Positions 6,734 through 13,062 of a stretch of 17,917 nucleotides of DNA are shown in pieces (the first letter of the stretch is position 1; the number at the start of each line of letters is the position of its first letter). The position numbers and the translations under genes were made by a program. Source of the stretch: DASVSL01 sp036388095 (GTDB lineage Bacteria > Patescibacteriota > Saccharimonadia > Saccharimonadales > Saccharimonadaceae). The notes below the pieces were generated by a model that made no database searches, was not told the DNA's origin, and worked only from the letters and a program-made list of their open reading frames with translations. The DNA is taken from NCBI GenBank assembly GCA_036388095.1, contig DASVSL010000038.1, forward strand, positions 1-17,917, given 5' to 3'.

Positions 6734-8735
6734 AACACGCTACCGCGAGCTGTTGGAGTTGCTGAATCGGTATGCCTACGAGTATTACGTTCTCGATAAG
6801 CCAAGTGTTGAAGATGCTATATACGACAGTTTGATGGGCGAAATAAAACAATACGAGGCAGCGCACCCGGATCGTATCAATCCAGGTAGCCCAACGCAGC
6901 GAGTTGCCGCCACGGCGCTCGATACGTTTTCTAAAGTTGCCCACCGGTGGCCGATGATCTCGCTTCAAGATGTGTTTGCACGCGAAGATGTCGAGGCGTG
7001 GGTGCAGCGGATGGACAAACTTCTGCCCGGCGCGACGCACGAATTTTTTTGTGATATTAAAAAAGATGGTTTGGCCTGCTCGCTCGTCTACCAGGATGCT
7101 CAACTGGTGCAAGCCGTGACACGCGGTGATAGTCGAATCGGCGAAGACGTGACGCAAAATGTCCGGACCATAAAAAGCGTACCCTTATCGCTCCGTGCAA
7201 CTGACAAAACAAAACAATTCGTCCGTGGTCGTACTGAAATACGTGGCGAGATTGTCATGTACAAAGCGGCGTTTGAGAGGCTTAACCAGCAGCGTCAGGC
7301 CGCTGGACTTGTGCCGTTCAAGAACCCGCGAAACCTGGCCGCCGGCACGATACGCCAACTTGATCCGAAACTGGTGGCTGAGCGACCACTGACCTTTATC
7401 GGCTATGATTTACTGCGCGAAGCTCCGTCAGACGTGCCAACCAATATGTTTGCGTACGATACGATGCGTTCACTAGGAATTACTGCCTCACCAGAGGCGG
7501 ATGTGTTCACCTCGCTTGATGACGTGATGCAGTACGTTGACAACTGGGACAAAAAGCGGCACGATTTGCCTTATAACACCGACGGTTTGGTTATTAAAGT
7601 AAACGACCGTGCGCAGTTTGATCGGCTTGGCACGGTGGGCAAGAATCCGCGTGGGGCAGTGGCCTTCAAGTATGCCGCCGAGCAAGCGACGACTGTCGTG
7701 CGTGATATCGTCATTTCGATTGGCCGGACCGGGGCTGCAACACCGACCGCCGTTTTTGATCCAGTGCAGGTCGCTGGTACGACCGTGCAACATGCAACCC
7801 TTCATAACGCCGACGAGATTGCGCGCAAAGACGTCAGGGTTGGTGATACTGTCATCATTTATAAAGCAGGCGATATTATTCCACAGGTTGAATCGGTCAT
7901 TACTGAGTTGCGTGATGCTGCGAGTCAGCCGTATGACTATCAAGTCGAACTGGCTCGTCAGTATCCGGACATGGAATTTATACGGCCAGAGGGTGAAGCG
8001 GTGTATCGAGTGCGCGGTGCGACCGGACCGATTCTGCTCAAAAAAGCGCTCGAACATTTCGCCAGTAAAGGGGCACTCGATATCGATACGCTGGGCGAGA
8101 AAAACGTCGCACTATTAGTTGACACTGGTCTGGTGGGCGATTTGGCCGATATCTATACCCTGACCGTCGAGCAACTGGTTGGGCTAGACCGGTTTGCAAA
8201 CGTATCAGCTCACAAATTAGTTGACGCCGTTGCCAAGGTGCGGACACCGCCACTCGAACGATTCGTATATGGACTGGGCATACGACACGTCGGTATCCAG
8301 ACGGCTATTGACCTTGTAAATCACTTCGGGTCGTTGGACGCGATCGCCGCCGCTACGCTCGAAGAACTCACCTCAGTTAATGGCATAGGGACGGTTGTGG
8401 CCGAAAGTGTTGCGGCGTGGTTTGCTGATCCGGACAACGAACTGCTGCTACAAAAATTCGCCGACGTCGGTGTCCGGCCAGTGTTCATTCGACGAACAGG
8501 CGGACTGACCGGTAAGAGTTTCGTTATTACAGGCAGCCTTCGTTCGCTGTCGCGTGACCAAGCAGCTGACAAGATTCGCGCGAAGGGTGGAGTATTCCAG
8601 TCATCGGTCACGAAAGATACAACCTACCTCGTGAACGGTGGAGCGGCTGGATCGAGCAAGCTTAAAAAAGCCGAAGCACAAGGAACGAAAATCATTGACG
8701 AAGCCACACTGCTGTCACTGGTCGACGATAAGTAG
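6717..8735 (+). CDS. ligA: NAD-dependent DNA ligase lacking the zinc-finger cysteines
   Basis: Seals nicks in DNA using NAD+, essential for joining Okazaki fragments and for repair. The 672 residues match normal LigA length. Domain Ia is at about 1-65 (YYVLDKPSVEDAIYD). The adenylation domain has catalytic Lys115 in IKKDG (KxDG), FKNPRNLAAGTIRQLDP at 201-217 and the lysine-bearing DGLVIKV at 289-295. The OB fold contains IGRTGAATPTAVFDPV at 335-350. Then come helix-hairpin-helix repeats (about 450-570) and a C-terminal BRCT domain (595-670; LTGKSFVITGSL). Between OB fold and HhH, where LigA normally has a Cys4 zinc finger, the segment 403-440 is present but has no cysteine; the whole protein has only Cys112 and Cys121. 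AGGAG lies 8 bases before the ATG. Active ligase is likely. Confidence 0.96.
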   Translation: MPNVSETRYRELLELLNRYAYEYYVLDKPSVEDAIYDSLMGEIKQYEAAHPDRINPGSPTQRVAATALDTFSKVAHRWPMISLQDVFAREDVEAWVQRMDKLLPGATHEFFCDIKKDGLACSLVYQDAQLVQAVTRGDSRIGEDVTQNVRTIKSVPLSLRATDKTKQFVRGRTEIRGEIVMYKAAFERLNQQRQAAGLVPFKNPRNLAAGTIRQLDPKLVAERPLTFIGYDLLREAPSDVPTNMFAYDTMRSLGITASPEADVFTSLDDVMQYVDNWDKKRHDLPYNTDGLVIKVNDRAQFDRLGTVGKNPRGAVAFKYAAEQATTVVRDIVISIGRTGAATPTAVFDPVQVAGTTVQHATLHNADEIARKDVRVGDTVIIYKAGDIIPQVESVITELRDAASQPYDYQVELARQYPDMEFIRPEGEAVYRVRGATGPILLKKALEHFASKGALDIDTLGEKNVALLVDTGLVGDLADIYTLTVEQLVGLDRFANVSAHKLVDAVAKVRTPPLERFVYGLGIRHVGIQTAIDLVNHFGSLDAIAAATLEELTSVNGIGTVVAESVAAWFADPDNELLLQKFADVGVRPVFIRRTGGLTGKSFVITGSLRSLSRDQAADKIRAKGGVFQSSVTKDTTYLVNGGAAGSSKLKKAEAQGTKIIDEATLLSLVDDK

Positions 8736-8759
8736 TAGTTGGCTCGCTATCAAATAAGC

Positions 8760-8765
8760 TATAGT
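8760..8765 (+). promoter_or_regulatory. Possible -10 box upstream of the proline-rich gene
   Basis: TATAGT lies 38 bases before the ATG at 8804, with TTGGCT (8739-8744) 15 bases upstream as a weak -35. An AAGGA ribosome-binding site precedes the start. This would make the gene independent of the ligA operon. Confidence 0.35.
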
Positions 8766-8803
8766 GTGTTGTAAGTGAAACAGAAACTGATAAGGAACCT
8801 ACT

Positions 8804-9526
8804 ATGAACCCAAACCAACCGCCTACGCAGCCAACAGCTCCCGACGTCCCTCCGACGACGGCAGTGCCACCTCAGGGTGTGCCGCAGCCCCAACCGTATG
8901 CTCCATCGTCACCTGCGCCGGTACCAGTTCAGCCCGCCGTGCCGCTTAGCTTTGCGCCACCAGCGCAGCCGATGCAGGATGCACCGACGTCTACCGCTCC
9001 TGCTGCGTCAGCGCCTTCATACGAGACTCCGTCCTACGCACCGCCAGTCCAGCCAGTCCAAGCTGAGTCGATGCCGTCCGCGTCACCGCAGGGACCAGCA
9101 CCATCACCGTTTTCGACTCCCGCACCTACCTCTCCTTCGCCACAAGCGGTGCAAGGCCCTGGTACCGAGGATCCCGGTAAGACACTTGGACTTATCGGCT
9201 TCGTACTGTCGCTACTCGGTGGCGGGCTGATTAGTCTAATTATCGGTGTGATTGCACGTTCGCAATCGAAAAAAGCCGGATTCAAAAATGGGTTTGCGCT
9301 CGCCGCCATCATCATCTCGATCATCTCGATTGTTATTTCTATTATTATCACCATTGCATTCATTGCCTTGTCTAAATCGGCCGTTGACAGCTGTAAGCAA
9401 AATACGACCACCACCACGAATGCCGATGGCTCAGTGTCGACGTCTTGTTCAGTCGGTGGTGAGAGTACATCAAACGGAACAAGTTCTGAAGGTAGTTCGG
9501 CGACGTCGTTTGATATAACTGAGTAA
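8804..9526 (+). CDS. Proline-rich DUF4190-like membrane protein
   Basis: 240 residues in three parts. Residues 1-125 are a disordered tail made mostly of Pro, Ala, Gln, Ser and Thr. Residues 126-190 hold two membrane helices (about 128-150 and 164-190) joined by a short basic loop (RSQSKKAGFKNG); this GLIGFVLSLL...GVIARSQSKK...NGFALAAIIISI pattern resembles DUF4190. Residues 191-240 are a Ser/Thr-rich tail with two cysteines (197, 215) that could form a disulfide outside the cell. Function unknown. An AAGGA site and the ATG fit the start. It ends at a bidirectional terminator shared with the convergent RRM gene. A second protein with a similar proline-rich tail before a membrane helix is encoded at 11757-13043. 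Confidence 0.8.
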   Translation: MNPNQPPTQPTAPDVPPTTAVPPQGVPQPQPYAPSSPAPVPVQPAVPLSFAPPAQPMQDAPTSTAPAASAPSYETPSYAPPVQPVQAESMPSASPQGPAPSPFSTPAPTSPSPQAVQGPGTEDPGKTLGLIGFVLSLLGGGLISLIIGVIARSQSKKAGFKNGFALAAIIISIISIVISIIITIAFIALSKSAVDSCKQNTTTTTNADGSVSTSCSVGGESTSNGTSSEGSSATSFDITE

Positions 9527-9541
9527 CCTATACACAAACAA

Positions 9542-9568
9542 AAATACCCGCCGTAATGGCGGGTATTT
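9542..9568 (+). terminator. Bidirectional rho-independent terminator
   Basis: AAATACCCGCC (9542-9552) and GGCGGGTATTT (9558-9568) form a perfect 11-bp stem with loop GTAAT, and A/T-rich flanks give U-tracts both ways. It separates the convergent proline-rich and RRM genes. Confidence 0.9.
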
Positions 9569-9582
9569 GTTGCGAGCGATAA

Positions 9583-9831
9583 TTAGTCGCGCGGACGGGC
9601 TTCGTTGACAGTGATAGCGCGGCCATCAAGGTCGGCGCCGTTCAGCTTGTCGATAGCCGTCTGACCTTCGTTGTCATCTTCGAATTCGACAAAACCGAAA
9701 CCGCGGCTGCGGCCAGTTTCGCGGTCGGTGATGACCTTAGCACTCGCGACGGTACCAGCTGACTCAAAAAGAGCCTTCAGGCTGTCGTCGGTCGTGGCCC
9801 AAGCCAGACTTCCTACAAATAGTTTCTTCAC
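9583..9831 (-). CDS. Single-RRM RNA-binding protein
   Basis: An 82-residue protein that is one complete RNA recognition motif, binding single-stranded RNA through its beta sheet. RNP2 is LFVGSL (4-9) and RNP1 is RGFGFVEF (43-50), both with the aromatic residues that stack on bases. The C-terminus stops right after the domain (NEARPRD), without the glycine-rich tail seen in cyanobacterial cold-induced Rbp proteins. The start is GTG at 9831, supported by AAGGA six bases upstream. A consensus TATAAT at 9941-9946 predicts a leader of about 100 bases containing a hairpin (TTAACT 9905-9910 / AGTTAA 9922-9927), which could allow regulation after transcription. The gene is divergent from the candidate small RNA at 9987-10113. 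Confidence 0.93.
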   Translation of the reverse strand: MKKLFVGSLAWATTDDSLKALFESAGTVASAKVITDRETGRSRGFGFVEFEDDNEGQTAIDKLNGADLDGRAITVNEARPRD

Positions 9832-9940
9832 GTAATATCCTTCGTGTTACAGATCAGTTCGACCGGCGAGGGATACGTGACAAGTGTACGGATCATTCCT
9901 GCGCTTAACTCTGACGCCAATAGTTAACCACATAACGGTG

Positions 9941-9969
9941 ATTATAGCTAGTACATATTGCATTACTAA
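9941..9969 (-). promoter_or_regulatory. Promoter of the RRM gene
   Basis: On the minus strand a perfect TATAAT (9941-9946) is preceded, 17 bases upstream, by TTAGTA (9964-9969), a partial -35. It is the best-matching promoter between 9832 and 10256. Repeats at 9951-9983 overlap it. Confidence 0.6.
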
Positions 9970-9983
9970 TGTACATATGCAAT
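9951..9983. promoter_or_regulatory. Operator-like direct and inverted repeats over the RRM promoter
   Basis: GTACATAT occurs at 9951-9958 and again at 9971-9978, exactly 20 bases apart (about two helical turns). ATTGCAT (9957-9963) and ATGCAAT (9977-9983) form an inverted repeat in the same stretch. They cover the spacer and -35 region of the minus-strand promoter, where a repressor or activator could bind. Confidence 0.4.
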
Positions 9984-9986
9984 CAT

Positions 9987-10113
9987 AAGCGTGTCAGCTG
10001 ATGCGCTTTCGGGCCTTTTTCGGCGTTTCAAACAAACAGATACAAAACAAAAAGACCCGGGTGGGCGCGCAGCAGCTCAACGATTAACCGCTCCTTTAGT
10101 AGGGGCGGTTTTT
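9987..10113 (+). ncRNA. Candidate small RNA with three stems and a terminator
   Basis: There is no convincing protein here, but three consecutive stems can form. Stem 1 is AAGCGTGTC (9987-9995) with GATGCGCTT (10000-10008). Stem 2 is CGGGCCTTTTT (10010-10020) with AAAAAGACCCG (10049-10059), one mismatch and a 28-base A-rich loop. Stem 3 is an intrinsic terminator with a T5 run (10086-10113). It does not resemble tRNA, SRP RNA (no GGAAG...GCAGCC apical loop), tmRNA, RNase P or 6S RNA. The plus-strand promoter is weak (TTGCAT 9958-9963, AATCAT 9981-9986, 17-base spacing), so expression is the open point and the 5' end is approximate. Confidence 0.4.
10086..10113 (+). terminator. Intrinsic terminator (plus strand)
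   Basis: AACCGCTCC (10086-10094) and GGGGCGGTT (10102-10110) pair over 9 positions (one G-U) around loop TTTAGTA and run into TTTTT. The T-tract is on one side only, so it acts on plus-strand transcripts. No protein gene lies upstream on that strand after 9526, which supports a non-coding transcript. Confidence 0.75.
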
Positions 10114-10139
10114 GTGCTAGGATATTTCTTGCGATTCTA

Positions 10140-10230
10140 CGTTTGTAAAATGTCATACATTTTCAAACGAGAGGAAGAATAACGGTGGCTAAGTACGCGG
10201 TTTTGCCACTGGTTTGCAAAAGCACGTACT
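10140..10230 (+). repeat. Two hairpins in the tRNA-Ala upstream region
   Basis: Hairpin A: CGTTTG-AAAATG (10140-10152, one bulged T) pairs with CATTTTCAAACG (10158-10169). Hairpin B: AGTACG (10192-10197) and TTTTGC (10201-10206) pair with GCAAAA (10216-10221) and CGTACT (10225-10230), with a small internal loop. No convincing protein-coding ORF is present in 10114-10256. These may be leader structures of the tRNA-Ala transcript. Confidence 0.45.
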
Positions 10231-10256
10231 CAGCCGGAAGTGCATTCCGACGACGA

Positions 10257-10333
10257 GGGGATATAGCTCAGTTGATTAGAGCGCTGCCATGGCATGGCAG
10301 AGGTCCAGGGTTTGAGTCCCTGTATCTCCACCA
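10257..10333 (+). tRNA. tRNA-Ala (GGC)
   Basis: A complete 77-base cloverleaf. Acceptor 10257-10263 pairs with 10323-10329 and includes the G3-U70 pair (10259/10327), the universal alanine identity element. The anticodon stem CTGCC/GGCAG encloses loop ATGGCAT, giving anticodon GGC at 10291-10293. The T-arm CAGGG-TTTGAGT-CCCTG has T instead of the usual C in the loop. Discriminator A, and CCA encoded at 10331-10333. It lies directly upstream of murF on the same strand. Confidence 0.96.
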
Positions 10334-10370
10334 CGATAATAGCCGGTTCGTTGTAACCGGCTATTATCGT
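10333..10370 (+). repeat. 16-bp perfect hairpin starting at the CCA of tRNA-Ala
   Basis: ACGATAATAGCCGGTT (10333-10348) and AACCGGCTATTATCGT (10355-10370) pair perfectly with a 6-base loop. The left arm begins with the final A of the encoded CCA. The right arm ends on the first T of the TATACT box of murF. A short T-poor tail follows, so it could act as tRNA trailer structure, terminator or attenuator before murF. Confidence 0.75.
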
Positions 10371-10375
10371 ATACT
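10370..10375 (+). promoter_or_regulatory. -10 box TATACT placed for a leaderless murF mRNA
   Basis: TATACT ends 7 bases before the murF ATG at 10383, so the mRNA would start at about the start codon. The only purine-rich stretch between them is AAGG, too close to work well as a ribosome-binding site. Confidence 0.5.
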
Positions 10376-10382
10376 AAGGCCA

Positions 10383-11666
10383 ATGAAACCGCTTATTCGT
10401 TACCTCTTAGAACGCTCGACGGCACGCTATTTGAATAAACACAAACCGCTACTGATCCTGGTGACTGGCAGCGTCGGCAAAACTAGTACGAAAATGGCGA
10501 TTGCGACTGTGCTAGCTGAGCATTACAAGGTACGTGTTCATGAGGGCAACCACAATACGCATTTCAGTGTTCCAGCCGCTATCATGGGTGTCGATTACCC
10601 TGACAATCCTCGCTCGCCAGTGCAATGGCTTAATGTCCTGAAAGCAATGAAGCTGAGGATCGACCAGCCTCGTGACGTCGATGCAATCGTTCAGGAACTC
10701 GGCACTGATGCTCCTGGTGACATTGCCGGATTTACGCGGTATCTCAAGCCAGATGTCGCTGTCGTGACGGCCGTGAGCGAAGAACACATGGAGTTTTTTG
10801 GGACGCTGGAAGCTGTTGCTAAAGAAGAGCTTAGTATCGCAAAATCGGCCAAGCTGCTCGTCGTCGGTCGTGATGATGTTGCCGAGAGTTTCGCCGGGTA
10901 CGCCGATATCTCAAATGTTGACACGTACGGACTAAGCGAAAAGGCCGAATACCGTTTAGCGGTTGAACCGGCTAGTCCATTAGACGGTAGAATCGGCCGG
11001 CTGGTAACCCCAGAGTGGGGTGAGCTGTCGGTCACCTTGCAGCTGATCGGTGATCACAGCCTCAAAGCCGCCGTTGCCGCTGCCTGTGTCGGCAGTAAAC
11101 TCGGCCTAACGTCACAAGAAATCATCATGGGGCTTTCAAAGATCAAACCTGTCTCGGGCCGGATGAATGTCCTGCGTGGCGTAAACCAAAGCACGATCAT
11201 TGACGATACGTACAATTCGAGTCCGCTTGCAACTTCGGCCGCTCTTCAAACCCTTATGGCTATTGAAGCACCGCAGCGGATTGCGATCTTGGGATCGATG
11301 AACGAGCTTGGCGCAACGTCGGCTGCCGCCCATGAACGCGCCGGTCAGTTGTGCGATGGCGGCAAAATCGAATGGGTCATTACAATCGGTGCCGACGCCG
11401 AAAGGTACCTCGCACCAGCGGCAGCGGCCAAAGGCTGCCAAGTCCGGTCGTTCAAAAGCCCATTTGAGGCCGGGGGCTTCGTCCATAAAGTTGTTGCACC
11501 GGGAGCGGTTATTCTCGCCAAAGGCTCACAAAACGGTGTTTTCGCCGAAGAAGCCGTCAAAGTACTGCTTCATAGCACCGAAGATGAGACTCAGCTTGTT
11601 CGGCAGTCATCTCATTGGCTGCACGCTAAAGATAAACAGTTTGAAATTACCGTCAAAGACATCTAG
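10383..11666 (+). CDS. murF: MurF-type UDP-MurNAc-tripeptide:D-Ala-D-Ala ligase
   Basis: ATP-dependent Mur ligase that adds D-alanyl-D-alanine to UDP-MurNAc-tripeptide in the last cytoplasmic step of peptidoglycan precursor synthesis. The 427 residues show the Mur order: P-loop TGSVGKTSTK (28-37), the NHNTHFSVP segment (56-64) like the MurF substrate motif, ELGTDAPGDI (105-114), HMEFFG (135-140), the GDHSLKAAVAAA helix (223-234), SGRMN (258-262), DDTYNSSP (274-281) and a C-terminal KGSQNGVFAEEAVKVL (380-395) corresponding to the MurF KGSR...E..V region. The frame is open upstream to 10185, but that would read through tRNA-Ala, so the ATG at 10383 is used. It is slightly short for MurF. MurF rather than another Mur ligase rests on the ELG..PGDI and DDTYN motifs. 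Confidence 0.87.
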   Translation: MKPLIRYLLERSTARYLNKHKPLLILVTGSVGKTSTKMAIATVLAEHYKVRVHEGNHNTHFSVPAAIMGVDYPDNPRSPVQWLNVLKAMKLRIDQPRDVDAIVQELGTDAPGDIAGFTRYLKPDVAVVTAVSEEHMEFFGTLEAVAKEELSIAKSAKLLVVGRDDVAESFAGYADISNVDTYGLSEKAEYRLAVEPASPLDGRIGRLVTPEWGELSVTLQLIGDHSLKAAVAAACVGSKLGLTSQEIIMGLSKIKPVSGRMNVLRGVNQSTIIDDTYNSSPLATSAALQTLMAIEAPQRIAILGSMNELGATSAAAHERAGQLCDGGKIEWVITIGADAERYLAPAAAAKGCQVRSFKSPFEAGGFVHKVVAPGAVILAKGSQNGVFAEEAVKVLLHSTEDETQLVRQSSHWLHAKDKQFEITVKDI

Positions 11667-11703
11667 CTCCTCCTCATGATCCGTGATTGCGGTTTAGTTT
11701 ATT

Positions 11704-11721
11704 TTGACATCGTGGTACAAT
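11704..11721 (+). promoter_or_regulatory. Extended -10 promoter (TGGTACAAT) for the second proline-rich gene
   Basis: TG-G-TACAAT (11713-11721) is a good extended -10. A perfect TTGACA (11704-11709) is present but only 6 bases away, too close to serve this -10. The predicted leader is about 28 bases, A-rich, and has no clear Shine-Dalgarno. Confidence 0.45.
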
Positions 11722-11756
11722 TCAGGAAAACTTTGGCGTGAGAGCAAAATAAAAAA

Positions 11757-13043
11757 ATGGATCCTCAATTCAAACAGCAGAACGAAGACCCGTGGTCTCG
11801 GCCGTTGCCGCCGGAACCTGGCCCTCGATCAACCCAAGCCCCGGGTCAACCTGCGGCTACGTACGCACCACCCCAGCAAGCTGTCCCGACTGGGTACGCT
11901 TCAACAGTACAACCAACTACAGCAGTCCCACCGACGGCGCCAACCGGGTTTATGCCACAGCCAAACTGGCCAGCCCAAACCCCGCCACCGGCAATTCCTG
12001 TGGCACCAAAAAAGCGCTGGCGTAAACCGCTTATTATTACGCTCACAGTCATCACAGCACTGCTCGTCGGCGGAGGAGCCGCCTATGCCTACCTGCGCTC
12101 CACTCCCGAAATGATCCTCAGTGATGCGTTCTATAACACCAGCCGCCAAACGCAGGGGCGCTATGACATGGCGCTCGATCTTGACGGCGATACTTCGGCG
12201 CAACTGAGCGTCAAGGGCGCGTGGAAAGATGAACGTAGCTCGGCCAACGTGAAGCTCGGCCTTGATGGCCCGAGTCAGTTTTCGTTACAAACCGACCTCG
12301 TTATGACAAAAGACGAGCTGTTTGTAAAGGCTGGTGGACTGACGCAGTTCTATCAAGAGTATGCGCCCAGCCTCGGCATGAACGATCCGACGATCGAGCG
12401 GCTGATGGCCAAACTCGATGGCAAATGGATTACCATCACCGATAAGGACCTAGAGGAATATTTCGGCATCGAAAAAGGGTCGGATAACTTGTCGTGTGTC
12501 GAATCGAAACAAAACGAATACCAGGCAAGTAAACAACAACAAAAAGAAGTCTATGAAGTGTTCAGGCGCAATCAGTTCATCGTCATGAAGAAGCTGCCCG
12601 ATGAGAACGTAGGCGATCGTCGCGCCTATAGCTTCGATGCAACCATCGATTCCAGCAAGGTAAAGGGGTTCCAAAATGAGATTAAAAACACGGCGGCCTA
12701 TAAGGCGTTTGTGAGTTGTGACGGCTCCGCCGTGAGTAATCAAGATACCTACGAGGCAGACGACACCAACGATGACAAAGCACCGGCCATTCGTGTCTAC
12801 GTCGACAAAGCGACGCGAACATTCCGCAAAGTCCAGGTTGACTATAAAGGTGACCAAGCTGACACCGGTTTGAAATCAATTAAGGCGGCGATAACCTTCG
12901 ATTTCTGGTCGCCACTGAATGTGACGGTGCCGAAATCGGACTACACGCTCAAGCAGCTCCAGGCTGAGATCGAAGCCACGCTCGAAAAATTGGATCCCGA
13001 AGCGGCCGCCGACCTGCCGTTGTCGGCATCAGACCCGCTCTGA
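11757..13043 (+). CDS. Proline-rich single-pass membrane protein with extracellular domain
   Basis: 428 residues. Residues 1-84 are a disordered, proline/glutamine-rich cytoplasmic tail. KKRWRK (85-90) precedes one membrane helix (91-112), giving an N-in/C-out orientation by the positive-inside rule. Residues 113-428 form a large extracellular domain with alternating beta-rich stretches (ARYDMAL-, QLSVKGAW-, FSLQTDLVM-type strands), reminiscent of LolA/LppX-like beta folds; that likeness is only an impression. Just two cysteines (247 and 321) occur there and may form a disulfide. Function unknown; a cell-surface or envelope role is inferred. No clear ribosome-binding site. The gene lies between murF and leuS and seems to have its own promoter. 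Confidence 0.75.
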   Translation: MDPQFKQQNEDPWSRPLPPEPGPRSTQAPGQPAATYAPPQQAVPTGYASTVQPTTAVPPTAPTGFMPQPNWPAQTPPPAIPVAPKKRWRKPLIITLTVITALLVGGGAAYAYLRSTPEMILSDAFYNTSRQTQGRYDMALDLDGDTSAQLSVKGAWKDERSSANVKLGLDGPSQFSLQTDLVMTKDELFVKAGGLTQFYQEYAPSLGMNDPTIERLMAKLDGKWITITDKDLEEYFGIEKGSDNLSCVESKQNEYQASKQQQKEVYEVFRRNQFIVMKKLPDENVGDRRAYSFDATIDSSKVKGFQNEIKNTAAYKAFVSCDGSAVSNQDTYEADDTNDDKAPAIRVYVDKATRTFRKVQVDYKGDQADTGLKSIKAAITFDFWSPLNVTVPKSDYTLKQLQAEIEATLEKLDPEAAADLPLSASDPL

Positions 13044-13047
13044 CACC

Positions 13048-13056
13048 TGTTATACT
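13048..13056 (+). promoter_or_regulatory. Extended -10 promoter giving a leaderless leuS mRNA
   Basis: TG-T-TATACT ends 6 bases before the GTG start at 13063, just after the upstream stop codon. The initiation point would fall at the start codon itself. No -35 match was found. The same TATACT-to-start spacing is seen at htpX. Confidence 0.55.
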
Positions 13057-13062
13057 GACCAG

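Noticed and set aside
9542..9568. The GC-rich hairpin as part of a riboswitch
   Set aside because: It is a simple two-sided terminator between convergent genes, with A/T tracts on both sides.
9991..10182. 63-codon open frame from a GTG
   Set aside because: It spans an intrinsic terminator and the hairpins described here, has no ribosome-binding site and has an unconvincing composition.
10185..10382. In-frame upstream extension of murF from a GTG at 10185, with AGAGGAAGA in front
   Set aside because: It would be translated straight through tRNA-Ala and the 16-bp hairpin, and the added 66 residues look nothing like Mur ligase. The ATG at 10383 gives a normal N-terminus.
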